64,000 nt of DNA, taken from NCBI RefSeq assembly GCF_004965515.1, contig NZ_SSHH01000001.1, forward strand, positions 499,280 through 563,279, given 5' to 3'. Below are positions 23,668 through 33,154 of this stretch, one piece after another. Both the position numbers and the translations under genes were made by a program. The notes under the pieces are model-generated. The model was not told the origin of the DNA. It searched no databases and saw only the letters and a list, made by a program, of their open reading frames with translations. Source of the stretch: Alteraurantiacibacter aquimixticola (GTDB taxonomy: Bacteria > Pseudomonadota > Alphaproteobacteria > Sphingomonadales > Sphingomonadaceae). Positions within the stretch are counted from its first letter, which is position 1, and every line of letters begins with the position of its first letter.

Positions 23668-24848
23668 TTGCGGCCCTTGGGCTTGCCCGGACCCTTCTTC
23701 CCCTTGGGACCACGCTTGTCATCGGCCCTGGGCGGTTTGCCGCTGCGCGCGCCGCCCTGTGCGCGGCCCTTGCGCTCACCGCGCCGCGCCTTGCGGTATT
23801 GCTTGGCGTGCTGGCGCGCGTCCTGCTTCTTTTCGGCGCGGGTCTTTTCCGGCGGGCCCTTGTCGGGTTCGGCCGCGCTCAGGCTTTCATCGAAGCCGAG
23901 GCTTTCCATGCTGGCGGCGAAGTGTTCTGGCAGTTCGGCGGTCTCGTCGAGCTTGCCGCCACCGGGTTCGTCGATGATCAGGCGGCGGGCATGGAGGTGC
24001 ATCTTGCGGCTGATCGTGCCAGTGAGGAAAGCATCCGGCCCGCCATATTTCCCGTCGCCGACGATCGGATGGCCGATCGCCGCCATATGCACGCGCAGCT
24101 GGTGCGTACGGCCCGTCAGCGGCTGCAGCTCGACCCATGCGGCACGGTCGCCCGCGCGATCGACTACGCGGTAAAGCGTCTTCGACGGCTGTCCGCCCTC
24201 GATATCGACATGCATCTTCTCGCCGCCCGAGCCCGGCTGCTTGGCGAGCGGGGCATCGATAGAGCCTTCCTTGATATCGGGCACGCCGACCACCAGCGCC
24301 CAGTAGATCTTCTTGGCGCTGCGCCCGGAAAAGCGCTTGGAATAGGAAGCGGCGCTGCCCGGCGTGCGCGCGACGAGCAGGACGCCGGACGTATCCTTGT
24401 CGAGCCGGTGGACGAGGCGCGGGCGCGGTTCGTCCTCGTCGGCATAGGCATCGAGCAATCCGTCGACATGCCTGGTGGTCTTGGTACCGCCTTGCGTGGC
24501 GAGGCCCGGCGGCTTGTTGAGTACCAGCGCGGTCTTGGTGCGTCGGATAAGCATGGCCTCGGCCTGCGCTTCTTCCTCCGCCGTCAGCTCGCGGCGCTTG
24601 CGCGGCTTCTTGCCGCTATCCTCTCCGCCGGGAGGGACGCGCAGGACCTGCCCTGCCTCCAGCCGGTCCTCCACCTTCGCGCGCTTGCCGTCCACGCGCA
24701 CCTGCCCGGTGCGCGCCCAGCGCGACACGGTGCCGAAGCCGACTTGCGGAATGTGGCGCTTGAACCAGCGGTCCAGCCTTATGCCGTCATCATCGGGCGC
24801 GACAGTGAACTGGCGGACTTCATCGGAGCCCTTCGACGCCTTGCTCAC
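23664..24848 (-). CDS. RluA-family pseudouridine synthase with basic tail, 394 aa
   Basis: Enzyme that isomerises uridine to pseudouridine in rRNA or tRNA. An S4 RNA-binding domain is at about 20-75 (IRLDRWFKRHIPQVGFGTVSRWARTGQVRVDGKR split by loops). The catalytic motif is HRLDKDTSGVLLVART (Asp of RLDKD), with PLTGRTHQLRVHMAAIGHPIVGD downstream. The C-terminal 65 residues are strongly basic (KQYRKARRGERKGR to GKKGPGKPKGRK), an extension beyond the usual family end. A GTG start at 24848 overlaps the crcB stop (GTGA). The frame runs further upstream, but that part is only the crcB gene in another frame. RluC- or RluD-type target not resolved. Confidence 0.9.
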   Translation of the reverse strand: MSKASKGSDEVRQFTVAPDDDGIRLDRWFKRHIPQVGFGTVSRWARTGQVRVDGKRAKVEDRLEAGQVLRVPPGGEDSGKKPRKRRELTAEEEAQAEAMLIRRTKTALVLNKPPGLATQGGTKTTRHVDGLLDAYADEDEPRPRLVHRLDKDTSGVLLVARTPGSAASYSKRFSGRSAKKIYWALVVGVPDIKEGSIDAPLAKQPGSGGEKMHVDIEGGQPSKTLYRVVDRAGDRAAWVELQPLTGRTHQLRVHMAAIGHPIVGDGKYGGPDAFLTGTISRKMHLHARRLIIDEPGGGKLDETAELPEHFAASMESLGFDESLSAAEPDKGPPEKTRAEKKQDARQHAKQYRKARRGERKGRAQGGARSGKPPRADDKRGPKGKKGPGKPKGRK

Positions 24849-25252
24849 GCGCCGATCCGGCTGACGGTAAGGCCGAAGATCAGGCCGGTGACCCCAAGGC
24901 CGAGTGACAGCAGTGCATAGATTCCTGCAAGGCCGATCTGCCCGCGCTGGATCAGCATGGCCATCTCCAGGCTGAAGGCGGAAAAGGTGGTGAAACCTCC
25001 CAACAGGCCGACGCCGATCAGCAGGCGCCACATATCGGTCTCCCCGCCGATGCGCAGCAGCAAGCCGGCCAGGATACCCATGGCAAGGCTGCCGATCGTG
25101 TTCACGGCCAGCGTTGCCCAGGGGAAGATGGCCATGGGCTGCGGGCCCAGCCATGCGGTCATCGCGCGGCCCATCTGGTAGCGGGCGAGCGCGCCGGTGC
25201 CACCGCCAACGGCGACATAAAGCGATGCGAGTGCGGGGGATGTGATGGACAT
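24845..25252 (-). CDS. crcB: Fluoride exporter CrcB (Fluc), 135 aa
   Basis: Small four-helix inner-membrane channel that expels fluoride as a dual-topology dimer. Typical motifs are GGGTGALARYQMGR, LAVNTIGSLAMGIL, and GLLGGFTTFSAFSLE (with the pore Phe and Thr/Ser track). The ATG at 25252 gives normal family length; the frame is open upstream to 25336 without conserved residues. It heads a five-gene overlapping operon. I looked for a fluoride riboswitch in the leader and did not recognise one. Confidence 0.94.
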   Translation of the reverse strand: MSITSPALASLYVAVGGGTGALARYQMGRAMTAWLGPQPMAIFPWATLAVNTIGSLAMGILAGLLLRIGGETDMWRLLIGVGLLGGFTTFSAFSLEMAMLIQRGQIGLAGIYALLSLGLGVTGLIFGLTVSRIGA

Positions 25253-25414
25253 GGCCCGTCCATTAGACGAGGGCGCGCGGTAGCGAAAGCCATTTGGGCA
25301 GGTCAATTTGGCCGCTTTGCCATGTTGCGCCAGCACTTGCCTTTCGCCCGCATTTCGCCTAGGGCGCGCCTCGTATTGCCGGTCCGCAAGGGATTCGGCG
25401 CGTTTTTCATTGGT

Positions 25415-25443
25415 TTGACATATGGTGCACCCCGCGCCGATCG
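25415..25443 (+). promoter_or_regulatory. Candidate rpsU promoter
   Basis: A perfect TTGACA at 25415-25420 sits 71 bases before the rpsU start, with a poor -10 match after 17 bases (25438-25443). The 25253-25490 spacer otherwise holds no gene and must also contain the divergent crcB promoter. The call rests on the -35 element alone. Confidence 0.35.
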
Positions 25444-25490
25444 CTCGCGGGCTCTGACCATTTCGAGATTAGAAAAGGTGGCTTAGGTTT

Positions 25491-25697
25491 ATGCAGATCA
25501 TCGTCCGCGATAACAACGTCGAACAGGCTCTCCGCGCGCTCAAGAAGAAGCTTCAGCGTGAGGGGGTGTATCGCGAGATGAAGCTGCGCCGCCACTATGA
25601 AAAGCCCAGCGAAAAGCGCGCCCGCGAAAAGGCCGCTGCCGTGCGCCGCGCCCGCAAGCTGGAGCGCAAGCGCATGGAACGCGACGGCGTTCGTTAA
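25491..25697 (+). CDS. rpsU: 30S ribosomal protein S21, 68 aa
   Basis: Small basic ribosomal protein needed for initiation on the 30S subunit. The sequence matches the family over its whole length: [24 protein letters not shown], then [18 protein letters not shown] and a Lys/Arg-rich end. A strong AAAAGGTGG ribosome binding site lies before the ATG. Two hairpins with T-runs follow it directly, so it is probably transcribed alone. Confidence 0.98.
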   Translation: MQIIVRDNNVEQALRALKKKLQREGVYREMKLRRHYEKPSEKRAREKAAAVRRARKLERKRMERDGVR

Positions 25698-25704
25698 TCA
25701 ATAG

Positions 25705-25729
25705 AAGGGGTGCAGAACTTGCACCTTTT
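25705..25729 (+). terminator. rpsU terminator
   Basis: Hairpin GGTGCA-GAACT-TGCACC followed by TTTT, starting 8 bases after the rpsU stop. Compact stem, short loop and T-run fit a rho-independent terminator. Confidence 0.85.
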
Positions 25730-25746
25730 GCCTGGCTAAGCCAAAC

Positions 25747-25780
25747 GGGGCGTGGAGGGGAAACTCTCGACGCCCCTTTT
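25747..25780 (+). terminator. Second terminator-like hairpin upstream of the FKBP gene
   Basis: GGGGCGT pairs with ACGCCCC across a loop of about 16 bases and is followed by TTTT. It stands in tandem with the rpsU terminator. Because it also lies 32 bases before the FKBP start, it could instead act in the leader of that gene. Confidence 0.65.
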
Positions 25781-25811
25781 CTTTGCTCTTCATTGCAGGA
25801 TCACCCATTTC

Positions 25812-26375
25812 ATGGCCGAAGTTACCCGCGTTCCCTTGCAGCCCATCGCCAAGGGCTCCCTGATGAAATTCTGGCTCGGCGTGCTTGTCGGCGCGCTGCT
25901 GGCAGGGGCGGTGGCCTGGTTCGTCACGCGGCCGGACACGGTCTCCGTTACCACGCTGACCGCCGGTGAAGGCCCGACCCCGCAGGAAGGCGATGCGGTC
26001 TTCGTCGATTATGTCGGGACGCTGGAAGACGGCACCGAATTCGACCGCTCGCCGCCCATGGGTGAGATTCCCGAGCAGATTCGCGACCTGATCCCGCAGG
26101 GCTCCTATATGGAGCTGGACGGCGTGGTCCCCGGCTTCCGCGAGGGGCTGTTGCAGATGCAGAAGGGCGGCACCTACCGGGTCGAGATTCCGTCCGAGAT
26201 GGCCTATGGCCCCAACCCGCCTCCCGGATCGCCGATCCCGGCCAATGCGGACCTGACCTTCGAAGTCACCCTGCATGAATTCATGACGCAGGAGCAGCTG
26301 CAGGCGCGCGCCGACCAGATCAATGCGGTCATGGCCGAAGTGATGGCGGCAGAGGGTCTCCAAGCCCCCGAATAA
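25812..26375 (+). CDS. FKBP-type peptidyl-prolyl isomerase, membrane-anchored, 187 aa
   Basis: Periplasmic or membrane-tethered FKBP that catalyses cis-trans isomerisation of X-Pro bonds. A single N-terminal membrane helix (FWLGVLVGALLAGAVAWFV, about 19-37) precedes the FKBP domain at about 60-160: VFVDYVGTLEDGTEFDRS, GVVPGFREGLLQMQKGG, VEIPSEMAYGPNPPPGSPIPANADLTFEV. The active-site residues of the family (Tyr, Phe, Asp, the AYG and F-V segments) are present. The frame is open from 25752, but the ATG at 25812 is the first that precedes the conserved part with a normal anchor. The next gene follows 19 bases later. Confidence 0.9.
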   Translation: MAEVTRVPLQPIAKGSLMKFWLGVLVGALLAGAVAWFVTRPDTVSVTTLTAGEGPTPQEGDAVFVDYVGTLEDGTEFDRSPPMGEIPEQIRDLIPQGSYMELDGVVPGFREGLLQMQKGGTYRVEIPSEMAYGPNPPPGSPIPANADLTFEVTLHEFMTQEQLQARADQINAVMAEVMAAEGLQAPE

Positions 26376-26394
26376 GCCAGTACCGGGAGGGGAA

Positions 26395-28119
26395 ATGGCA
26401 GACGCGACCGAGGCGACAAAACCGATAGAGGACTGGCCGCTGCGTCCCGCCATACTGGCGGGACTGCTGGCGGCGGCCGGCCTCGTGATCTACTTCCTGG
26501 TCGAGTATCATGAGCCCGAGCCACTGGCGGGCGGCGCGGCTGCCTTCATCTTCTTCGGATCGATTGCCGCCGCCTTCACCATCGGCCCGCAACGGCTGAA
26601 GGAGCCTGCGCTCTTCGCGCTCGGTATCGGCCTCGTCATGGGCGGCCTCTCATGGCACTGGCTGCGTGTGCAGGAGACATCGGCGGGCGGGCATTTCGCC
26701 TTTGCCGCCGGGGTCTTCGCGACGGGATTGGCTCTGCCGCTGTTCCAGGCGGGCTTCCATCACACGAAACTGGCGACCAGTTACCAACTGACCCATTTCC
26801 ACGTCTGGACCGATGTGGTGAGCGCCGCAGGCGCCATGGCCTTCACCGGGCTCAGCTGGCTGCTGCTCGTCCTGCTCAACGGCTTGTTCGATCTCGTCGG
26901 CATCGACGTGATCGAGGACCTGATGGACGAGGAGTGGTTCGCCTGGATGTTCAGCGGGGCGGCTTTCGGGGCCGGCCTCGGGGTGCTGAGGAACAACCTC
27001 AAGATCATTGGCAGCCTGCAGAATGTCGTGCTGCTGGTGCTCAGCCTGCTGGCGGTGCCGCTGGCGCTGGGCCTCATCGTCTTCCTCGTCGCATTGCTCT
27101 CTTCTGGTGGACAGGCCTTGTGGGACGCGACCGATGCGGCAACGCCGATCCTGCTTTCCTGTGCGGTGGGCAGTTTCGTCCTCACCTGCGCCGTGATGCG
27201 TGAGGACGATGCGGCCATGTCGGGCAACAGGGTGCAGCGGATCGCCGCTATGGTGCTTGCCGCCGGCATCTTCCCGCTGGCGGTGTTCGCGGCGATTTCC
27301 ATGGGCATCCGCGTGGACCAGCGCGGCCTGTCGCCGGAGCGGATCTGGGCGCTGATCTGCATTGCGATCGCAACGGCCTATGGCCTTGCGTGGTGGGTGG
27401 GCCTGATCCGCGGGCGCATGCAAGGCTGGGCGGCCGAATTGCGCCGCGCCAACCTGCATCTCGCTGTGGCCACCTGCGGACTGGCCCTGCTGCTGGCGCT
27501 GCCCTGGCACGATTTCGGCGCGGTGTCCGCGCGCAACCAGGTCGCGCGGCTGGAGGCGGGGAAGATTTTGCCGGATGATTTCGACTTCGCCGCTCTGCGC
27601 TGGGATTTCGGCGATAGCGGGCGCGCGGTGCTGGACCGGCTGGCAAGTGGCGAGGGCGAGGTTGCGCAGCTTGCCGCCGAAGCGCGCGACGAGGACTTGC
27701 GCCCATCACCGTGGGAACGTCGGGGAAGGAACCTCGACATTGTCCTGCGCGTGGATTCGGAAGATCCAGCCGTGGAGCCGGCGATCCGCGAATATCTTCG
27801 CGCGACGCCCTGGTTCTGCAACGACTATTGCGTGGTGCTTGAATTGGAGGACGAACCCGAGGGCGCGCGCGATGTGCTGGTCGTGCAGTCTTACGCGTCG
27901 CAGCGCCTTTCGCTGGTGCCCGATGGCGATGGCCTGAAGGTTGAGGTGGAGCCAGCCGTGGAGGTGGCGGAAGCCGCACCAAATATGGACGCCGATTCCG
28001 AAGTCGAAATTCGCGAGGTGACGAAGTGCTACGTCTTCATCGATGGCAAACCGCAGGGCCAGCCGATCGACGAGGGAGAGCCCGATATCCCCCACATCAC
28101 CGCAACAACTTCCGAATAG
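26395..28119 (+). CDS. DUF4153 polytopic membrane protein, 574 aa
   Basis: Inner-membrane protein with about ten to eleven hydrophobic segments in the first 380 residues, starting with [21 protein letters not shown]. It has a soluble C-terminal domain of about 190 residues rich in Asp/Glu. The pattern ([40 protein letters not shown]) fits DUF4153, a family without a firm function. The C-terminal domain (residues about 390-574) is not recognised. GGGAGGGG lies before the ATG. It is followed by gatC after 37 bases. Confidence 0.75.
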   Translation: MADATEATKPIEDWPLRPAILAGLLAAAGLVIYFLVEYHEPEPLAGGAAAFIFFGSIAAAFTIGPQRLKEPALFALGIGLVMGGLSWHWLRVQETSAGGHFAFAAGVFATGLALPLFQAGFHHTKLATSYQLTHFHVWTDVVSAAGAMAFTGLSWLLLVLLNGLFDLVGIDVIEDLMDEEWFAWMFSGAAFGAGLGVLRNNLKIIGSLQNVVLLVLSLLAVPLALGLIVFLVALLSSGGQALWDATDAATPILLSCAVGSFVLTCAVMREDDAAMSGNRVQRIAAMVLAAGIFPLAVFAAISMGIRVDQRGLSPERIWALICIAIATAYGLAWWVGLIRGRMQGWAAELRRANLHLAVATCGLALLLALPWHDFGAVSARNQVARLEAGKILPDDFDFAALRWDFGDSGRAVLDRLASGEGEVAQLAAEARDEDLRPSPWERRGRNLDIVLRVDSEDPAVEPAIREYLRATPWFCNDYCVVLELEDEPEGARDVLVVQSYASQRLSLVPDGDGLKVEVEPAVEVAEAAPNMDADSEVEIREVTKCYVFIDGKPQGQPIDEGEPDIPHITATTSE

Positions 28120-28156
28120 CTTGAAGCGCTGCGCCAGCGCGGCTAGTGCTCCCGCC

Positions 28157-28459
28157 ATGTCCGTTACCCGAGAAGAAGTGGCGAAGATCGCCAGTCTGGC
28201 GCGCATCAATGTGGACGAGAAGGACCTCGACCACATGGTGCCCGAATTCAACAATATCCTCGCCTGGGTCGAGCAGCTGGGAGAGGTCGATACCTCCTCG
28301 GTCGAACCGATGACGGCGGTGATCGAGCAGAAGCTGCGCCTGCGCGACGATGTCGTGGATGCCGACCCGCTGACCGGCGGCGGCAAGCGCGATGCGATCC
28401 TGGCCAATGCGCCCGTGGCCGAACACGGCTTTTTCGGCGTCCCGAAGGTGATTGAGTAA
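28157..28459 (+). CDS. gatC: Asp-tRNA(Asn)/Glu-tRNA(Gln) amidotransferase subunit C, 100 aa
   Basis: Small subunit that wraps and stabilises GatA in the GatCAB complex, which amidates Glu-tRNA(Gln) and Asp-tRNA(Asn). The family pattern is clear: [19 protein letters not shown], then [22 protein letters not shown] and [24 protein letters not shown]. The ATG at 28157 is preferred over an earlier in-frame start at 28043, which would overlap the DUF4153 gene. gatA follows after a 118-base gap filled by a palindromic repeat. Confidence 0.96.
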   Translation: MSVTREEVAKIASLARINVDEKDLDHMVPEFNNILAWVEQLGEVDTSSVEPMTAVIEQKLRLRDDVVDADPLTGGGKRDAILANAPVAEHGFFGVPKVIE

Positions 28460-28477
28460 ATGGGGAATCTTGTTTCC

Positions 28478-28569
28478 CCGTTCGCCCTGAGCTTGTCGAA
28501 GGGCCGTCTTTCGTTTTTTGCGCCGTCGCTGAAAGAAGTGCGGTGCTTCGACAAGCTCAGCACGAGCGG
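28478..28569. repeat. Palindromic repeat in the gatC-gatA gap
   Basis: Arms at 28478-28502 and 28544-28569 share the core CTGAGCTTGTCGAAG in inverted orientation, separated by about 41 bases with a run of six Ts. The sequence type (encoding LSLSKG and LVEAP-like peptides) is a known dispersed palindrome of proteobacteria. Its right end runs directly into the likely ribosome binding site of gatA (GCGGAG, 28566-28571). Confidence 0.85.
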
Positions 28570-28577
28570 AGTTTTGT

Positions 28578-30062
28578 GTGACTGACCTTACATCTCTTGG
28601 CGTTCGCGAAATCCGCGATGGCGTGGCCAATGGAGCCTTCTCGGCTGTCGAAGTGGCGGAGGCGTTCAATGCCGCAGTCGCCGCTGCAGCACAGCTCAAC
28701 GCCTTCATCGTCACCACGCCCGACCATGCGCTGGAAGCGGCAAAGAAGGTCGATGCGGATCGTGCGGCGGGCAAGGAACTGGGCAAGATGGCCGGCGTGC
28801 CGATCGGCATGAAGGACCTCTTCGCGACGAAGCACGTGCAGACGACAGCGGCGAGCCACATCCTCGAAGGCTTCAAGCCTGAGTATGAGTCCACCGTTTC
28901 CCAGAAGCTGTGGGATGCGGGCGCGGGCATGCTGGGCAAGCTGAACCTTGACCAGTTCGCGATGGGTTCCTCCAACGAGACTTCCTATTTCGGCGATGTC
29001 GCCAATCCGTGGCGGCGCAATGATGGCGGCAATGCCAAGCTGGCACCGGGCGGTTCCTCGGGCGGTTCCTCCGCCGCGGTTGCCGCACGCATCGCGCCTG
29101 CCGCCACCGGCACGGACACGGGCGGATCGATCCGCCAGCCCGCCGCCTTTACCGGCATTTCGGGCATCAAGCCGACCTATGGCCGTTGTTCGCGCTGGGG
29201 CATCGTTGCCTTCGCAAGCTCGCTCGACCAGGCCGGGCCGATGGCGCGCAGCGTGGAAGATTGCGCGATCATGCTGGAGGCGATGGCGGGCTTCGACCCG
29301 AAGGATTCCACCAGCCTTGAGCTGGATGTTCCCGCATGGGCGGAAAGCCTCAATGCGGACCTCAAGGGCAAGCGCGTCGGCATTCCCAGGGAATACCGCA
29401 TGGACGGCACGGACGAGGAAATCCTCAAGAGCTGGGACGATGGCATCGCCTGGCTGAAGGACGCAGGCGCCGAGGTGGTCGATATCAGCCTGCCGCACAC
29501 GAAATATGCGCTGCCCGCCTATTACATCGTCGCCCCGGCAGAAGCTTCGTCCAACCTCGCACGCTATGACGGCGTGCGCTACGGCCTGCGCGACCTGCCC
29601 GAGAAGGCGGGCCTGCAGGACATGTATGCTGCCACTCGCGCCGCCGGTTTCGGTGACGAGGTGAAGCGCCGCATCCTGATCGGCACCTATGTGCTGAGCG
29701 CCGGTTTCTATGACGCCTATTACACGCAGGCGATGAAGGTCCGCACGCTGATCCAGCGCGACTTCGAGGCGGCTTGGGAGAAGTGCGACTTCGTACTCGC
29801 CCCGACCACGCCGACCGCTGCCTTCCCGCTGGGCGACAAGCTGGACGATCCGCTGGCGATGTATCTGAACGACGTGTTCTCGGTCCCAGCCAGCCTCGCC
29901 GGCCTGCCCGCGATGAGTGTGCCTGCGGGCCTCAACAAGGACGGCTTGCCGCTGGGCCTGCAGATCGTCGGCCCTGCCTTCGACGAACAGGCCGTGCTCA
30001 ACGCGGGCCTCGCCATCGAACAGCGCGCCGGGTTCACGGCCAAGCCGGAGAAGTGGTGGTGA
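28578..30062 (+). CDS. gatA: Glu-tRNA(Gln) amidotransferase subunit A, 494 aa
   Basis: Amidase subunit that releases ammonia from glutamine for the GatCAB reaction. The Lys-Ser-Ser triad lies in [27 protein letters not shown] and [11 protein letters not shown]. The first residues ([27 protein letters not shown]) match GatA. The start is GTG with GCGGAG six bases upstream; this site lies at the edge of a palindromic repeat. Its TGA stop overlaps a GTG that opens a small lipoprotein gene, so gatA and gatB are separated by that gene rather than adjoining. Confidence 0.97.
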   Translation: MTDLTSLGVREIRDGVANGAFSAVEVAEAFNAAVAAAAQLNAFIVTTPDHALEAAKKVDADRAAGKELGKMAGVPIGMKDLFATKHVQTTAASHILEGFKPEYESTVSQKLWDAGAGMLGKLNLDQFAMGSSNETSYFGDVANPWRRNDGGNAKLAPGGSSGGSSAAVAARIAPAATGTDTGGSIRQPAAFTGISGIKPTYGRCSRWGIVAFASSLDQAGPMARSVEDCAIMLEAMAGFDPKDSTSLELDVPAWAESLNADLKGKRVGIPREYRMDGTDEEILKSWDDGIAWLKDAGAEVVDISLPHTKYALPAYYIVAPAEASSNLARYDGVRYGLRDLPEKAGLQDMYAATRAAGFGDEVKRRILIGTYVLSAGFYDAYYTQAMKVRTLIQRDFEAAWEKCDFVLAPTTPTAAFPLGDKLDDPLAMYLNDVFSVPASLAGLPAMSVPAGLNKDGLPLGLQIVGPAFDEQAVLNAGLAIEQRAGFTAKPEKWW

Positions 30063-30523
30063 GGGAGGCCGTTACGTTGGCCGTCCTGCCTTTGCTCATC
30101 GGCTGCTCTGGTGGTGGTTATGACGATTGTGTTCTTGACGCAGTCGGCTCCTCAAGCAGCGAAGATGCGATTGATTTCGTAGAGGCTGCCTGCCGGAGGA
30201 AGCATGAAGTCGAGCGAAACGGATCACTCGACATACAATATGTCCAACGCGAGGCGTGGCCCGATTCATTTGAAGTTGGTGGCGGTGACGCCGAGCCTCA
30301 GATGGAAATGGCAGTTCAGATATCCAACACTAGCGACTACGTCGTGACGCAATTCGAGTTGATTGATGCCAATGAGCAGTCTTGGACATACAATAGCTGG
30401 CTCGAGCCAGGCCGTTGGCAAGTGGTCGACATGCCTGCCGGCTTCGTTGGTTCAGACGTAACTGAAGATCGTCAGTTTAGGCTTGCCAGTGCTCGATATG
30501 TGAGGGTTGTCGAGGTAAAATGA
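30059..30523 (+). CDS. Small low-GC lipoprotein between gatA and gatB, 154 aa
   Basis: Unrecognised protein. A GTG at 30059 overlaps the gatA stop, and its own TGA overlaps the gatB ATG, so it is coupled on both sides. The N-terminus [14 protein letters not shown] is a short lipoprotein signal with a lipobox-like LLIGC. The mature part is acidic, with [30 protein letters not shown] suggesting a beta-sandwich. GC content drops to about 50% (30 of 60 in row 30121-30180), well below the flanking gat genes, which suggests recent arrival. A TTG at 30074 is an alternative start. The frame is open far upstream, but only as a shadow of gatA. Confidence 0.75.
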   Translation: MREAVTLAVLPLLIGCSGGGYDDCVLDAVGSSSSEDAIDFVEAACRRKHEVERNGSLDIQYVQREAWPDSFEVGGGDAEPQMEMAVQISNTSDYVVTQFELIDANEQSWTYNSWLEPGRWQVVDMPAGFVGSDVTEDRQFRLASARYVRVVEVK

Positions 30524-32019
30524 GTAACTACCGCATTCAGGGTGCAACGGGCGAATGGGAGGTCGTGATCGGCCTCGAAGTCCATGCCCAGGTCACCAGC
30601 AAGGCAAAGCTGTTCTCCAGCGCCTCCACCGAATTCGGGGCGGAGCCGAATGCGCAGGTCAGCCTGATCGACGCGGCTATGCCCGGCATGCTCCCGGTCC
30701 CGAACCGCGAATGCATCCGCCAGGCGGTGCGCACCGGCATGGCGATCGAGGCTCAGATCAACAAGTGGTCGCGCTTCGACCGCAAGAACTACTTCTATGC
30801 CGACTTGCCGCAGGGCTACCAGATCAGCCAGCTCTACCATCCGCTGGTGGGTGAGGGCGCGCTGACCATCGACGCGGATGAGAAGGTCGGCATCCCCGAA
30901 GACAAGGTGATCCGCATCGAACGCATCCATGTGGAACAGGATGCGGGCAAGCTGATGCATGACCAGCATCCGACCATGTCCTATGTCGACTTGAACCGCA
31001 CCGGCGTGGCGCTGATGGAAATCGTCAGCCGCCCCGACATGACCTCTCCGGCAGAGGCGGGCGCGTATGTCCGCAAGCTGCGTTCGATCCTGCGCTATGT
31101 GGGCTCATGCGATGGCAATATGGAGGAAGGTTCCATGCGTGCGGACGTCAACGTGTCCGTCCGCAAGGTCGGCGATACCGAACTGGGCACGCGGACGGAG
31201 ACGAAGAATGTGAACTCCGTGCGCTTCGTTATGCAGGCGATCGAGCATGAGGCGCAGCGCCAGGTCGACGTGATCGAGGATGGCGGCACAATCGTGCAGG
31301 AAACACGCCTGTTCGACCCGAATACCGGCACCACGCGGTCCATGCGCAGCAAGGAAGATGCGCATGACTATCGCTACTTCCCCGATCCGGACCTGCTGCC
31401 GCTGGAGCTGGACGACGCTTTCCTCGAGGATTGCCGCGCGTCCCTGCCCGAGCTGCCCGACGCCAAGCGCGCGCGCTATACCGGCGAGCTGGGCCTCAGC
31501 GACTACAACGCCCGCGAACTGACCGCCGAGGTAGAGACCTTCGCCCGCTTCGAAACGCTGCTGGCGGCGACCGCCAAGGGTATCGGCAAGCCGGAGAAGG
31601 ACGTGGCGACGCAGGTCGCCAACTGGTCCCTCTCGGTCGCGCCCGGGGTGATCAAGGCGCTGGGTGACGAGGCAGACATTGCGCACGCCACAGCGGAGCG
31701 GCAGGCAAGCATCCTCGACATGCAGGCCAAGGGCGAGATTTCCGGCGGCCAGGCCAAGGAGATCTTCGAAATCGTCCTGAAAGAGGGCCGCGACCCGGCG
31801 GAAATCGCCGATACCGAAGGCCTGAAGCAGGTCAGCGACACCGGCGCGATCGAGGAAGCGATCGACACCATCATCGCCAACAATGCCGACAAGGTCGAAG
31901 AATATCGCGGCGGCAAGGACAAGCTGTTCGGCTTCTTCGTCGGCCAGACGATGAAAGCGATGCAGGGCAAGGCCAACCCGGCGGTGGTCAACCAGCTGCT
32001 GAAGGAAAAGCTGGGGTAG
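30520..32019 (+). CDS. gatB: Asp/Glu-tRNA amidotransferase subunit B, 499 aa
   Basis: tRNA-binding kinase subunit of GatCAB: it phosphorylates the mischarged Glu or Asp before amidation. Family signatures are [69 protein letters not shown] and [21 protein letters not shown] YqeY-like tail domain forms the last 100 residues, ending in [14 protein letters not shown]. It overlaps the preceding lipoprotein gene by 4 bases. Confidence 0.97.
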   Translation: MSNYRIQGATGEWEVVIGLEVHAQVTSKAKLFSSASTEFGAEPNAQVSLIDAAMPGMLPVPNRECIRQAVRTGMAIEAQINKWSRFDRKNYFYADLPQGYQISQLYHPLVGEGALTIDADEKVGIPEDKVIRIERIHVEQDAGKLMHDQHPTMSYVDLNRTGVALMEIVSRPDMTSPAEAGAYVRKLRSILRYVGSCDGNMEEGSMRADVNVSVRKVGDTELGTRTETKNVNSVRFVMQAIEHEAQRQVDVIEDGGTIVQETRLFDPNTGTTRSMRSKEDAHDYRYFPDPDLLPLELDDAFLEDCRASLPELPDAKRARYTGELGLSDYNARELTAEVETFARFETLLAATAKGIGKPEKDVATQVANWSLSVAPGVIKALGDEADIAHATAERQASILDMQAKGEISGGQAKEIFEIVLKEGRDPAEIADTEGLKQVSDTGAIEEAIDTIIANNADKVEEYRGGKDKLFGFFVGQTMKAMQGKANPAVVNQLLKEKLG

Positions 32020-32057
32020 GACGCGCCGCCTTTTCGACGTGATACCGGCGCGCTCCC

Positions 32058-33092
32058 TTATGGCGCGTCGCGCGTTGCGTCTTCCTCGGCGGCCTCTTCG
32101 GCGGTTGTTTCTGCAGTGTCAGGAACTTCTTCGAGAGGCTCTTCTTCACCGCGTGCGGCATCACCGCTGGCTGCCAAAGGCTGTGGCTTTGCCACCGGCT
32201 CCGGTTCTGCCGCCGGCTCGGGCAACTGCGCGACCTGGATTGCGATAAAGCCGGTCTTTCTCTGCCAGATCACCGGGCCACGCTCGTCACGAAATAGAAG
32301 CGGTCCGTAGAAGCCGCCGCCAAAAGCGCTCTCGCGGTCCTTATCGGTGGCTTCCTCGAAAGCGGCGTCATCGAGCGCGAGCACTTGGGGAATGACCGCT
32401 TCGAGCCGCGAGAAGGCATCTCCCAGCGCTGCCTTGGCAAGCGCACCACCATTATCAGCCCATTGCGCGACGTTTTCGTCGCAAACATAGCTTGGTCGAT
32501 CAAGCCGAACGAGGCTGACGATCTGCTGGTTGTAAAGCGCGCTCAGTCCTTCACGGTCGACCAGTTTCAGGTCCGCCACCACGCGCAATTGCGTACAGTC
32601 GGGCGAGAGCTGGTACTGATAGGTTGCCAGCGCAAGCTCTTCTGCCGGATTGGCCGCTGCGAAGTCAGCGATGGTTGAGGTCTCTGTCATCGGGAACAGG
32701 CTGGCGGGGGCTGCCTTGAACCAGTCGGGCGACGCGAGGGCGACATCGGTGGTTTGCAGCGCCAACCCCGCAACATCGAAACCTTCGAGCGCGGCAAACA
32801 GAGGCGCGGCAGTTTCTTCAGCCTCGGTCTGCGCGTTTTCGGTAAGCCGCTCCTGGCGATCATCCATCGAATTGACGACCAGCGCGGTCAAGAAACCATC
32901 AGCAAAGAGCGGGGCGATGCGGCCCAGTTCGATCAGCGTTTCGATCCGGTCCTGCGGCAGGATTACCGCGACCGGGCGGCTGGTCTCAATGGTGCGTTCA
33001 TCGGCCTCAATCGCGTCTGTGTCAGAGGCGCCAAATGCGGGAGAGAGCGGAGCAACGGCCAGCGCCGCTGCGGTAAGCAGTGTTTTCTTCAT
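32058..33092 (-). CDS. Secreted acidic protein of unknown function, 344 aa
   Basis: Not recognised. A clear signal peptide (MKKTLLTAAALAVAPLSPAFGAS, cleavage near residue 21) implies periplasmic or exported location. The body contains one helix-rich domain (TLIELGRIAPLFADGFLTALVVNS), two cysteines that could pair (YQLSPDCTQLRVVADL and PSYVCDENVAQW), and an aromatic patch FGGGFYGPLLFRDERGPVIW. The last 50 residues are a Pro/Glu/Ala-rich acidic tail. It lies downstream of another secreted unknown protein on the same strand, 62 bases apart, so the pair may be an operon. Confidence 0.7.
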   Translation of the reverse strand: MKKTLLTAAALAVAPLSPAFGASDTDAIEADERTIETSRPVAVILPQDRIETLIELGRIAPLFADGFLTALVVNSMDDRQERLTENAQTEAEETAAPLFAALEGFDVAGLALQTTDVALASPDWFKAAPASLFPMTETSTIADFAAANPAEELALATYQYQLSPDCTQLRVVADLKLVDREGLSALYNQQIVSLVRLDRPSYVCDENVAQWADNGGALAKAALGDAFSRLEAVIPQVLALDDAAFEEATDKDRESAFGGGFYGPLLFRDERGPVIWQRKTGFIAIQVAQLPEPAAEPEPVAKPQPLAASGDAARGEEEPLEEVPDTAETTAEEAAEEDATRDAP

Positions 33093-33154
33093 GGTGCTCC
33101 AAACAGCCCTGTGAAGTGGCCAGGTGGCCGTGCTCCGCCTGATCGATGCGTCGC

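Noticed and set aside
22213-24174. 653-aa open frame antisense to ATP12 and the HAD genes
   Set aside because: It crosses four well-supported overlapping genes on the other strand and shows no motifs.
25253-25490. Fluoride riboswitch upstream of crcB
   Set aside because: crcB is often controlled by this riboswitch, but I could not find its conserved pseudoknot segments in the leader. A covariance-model scan would settle it.
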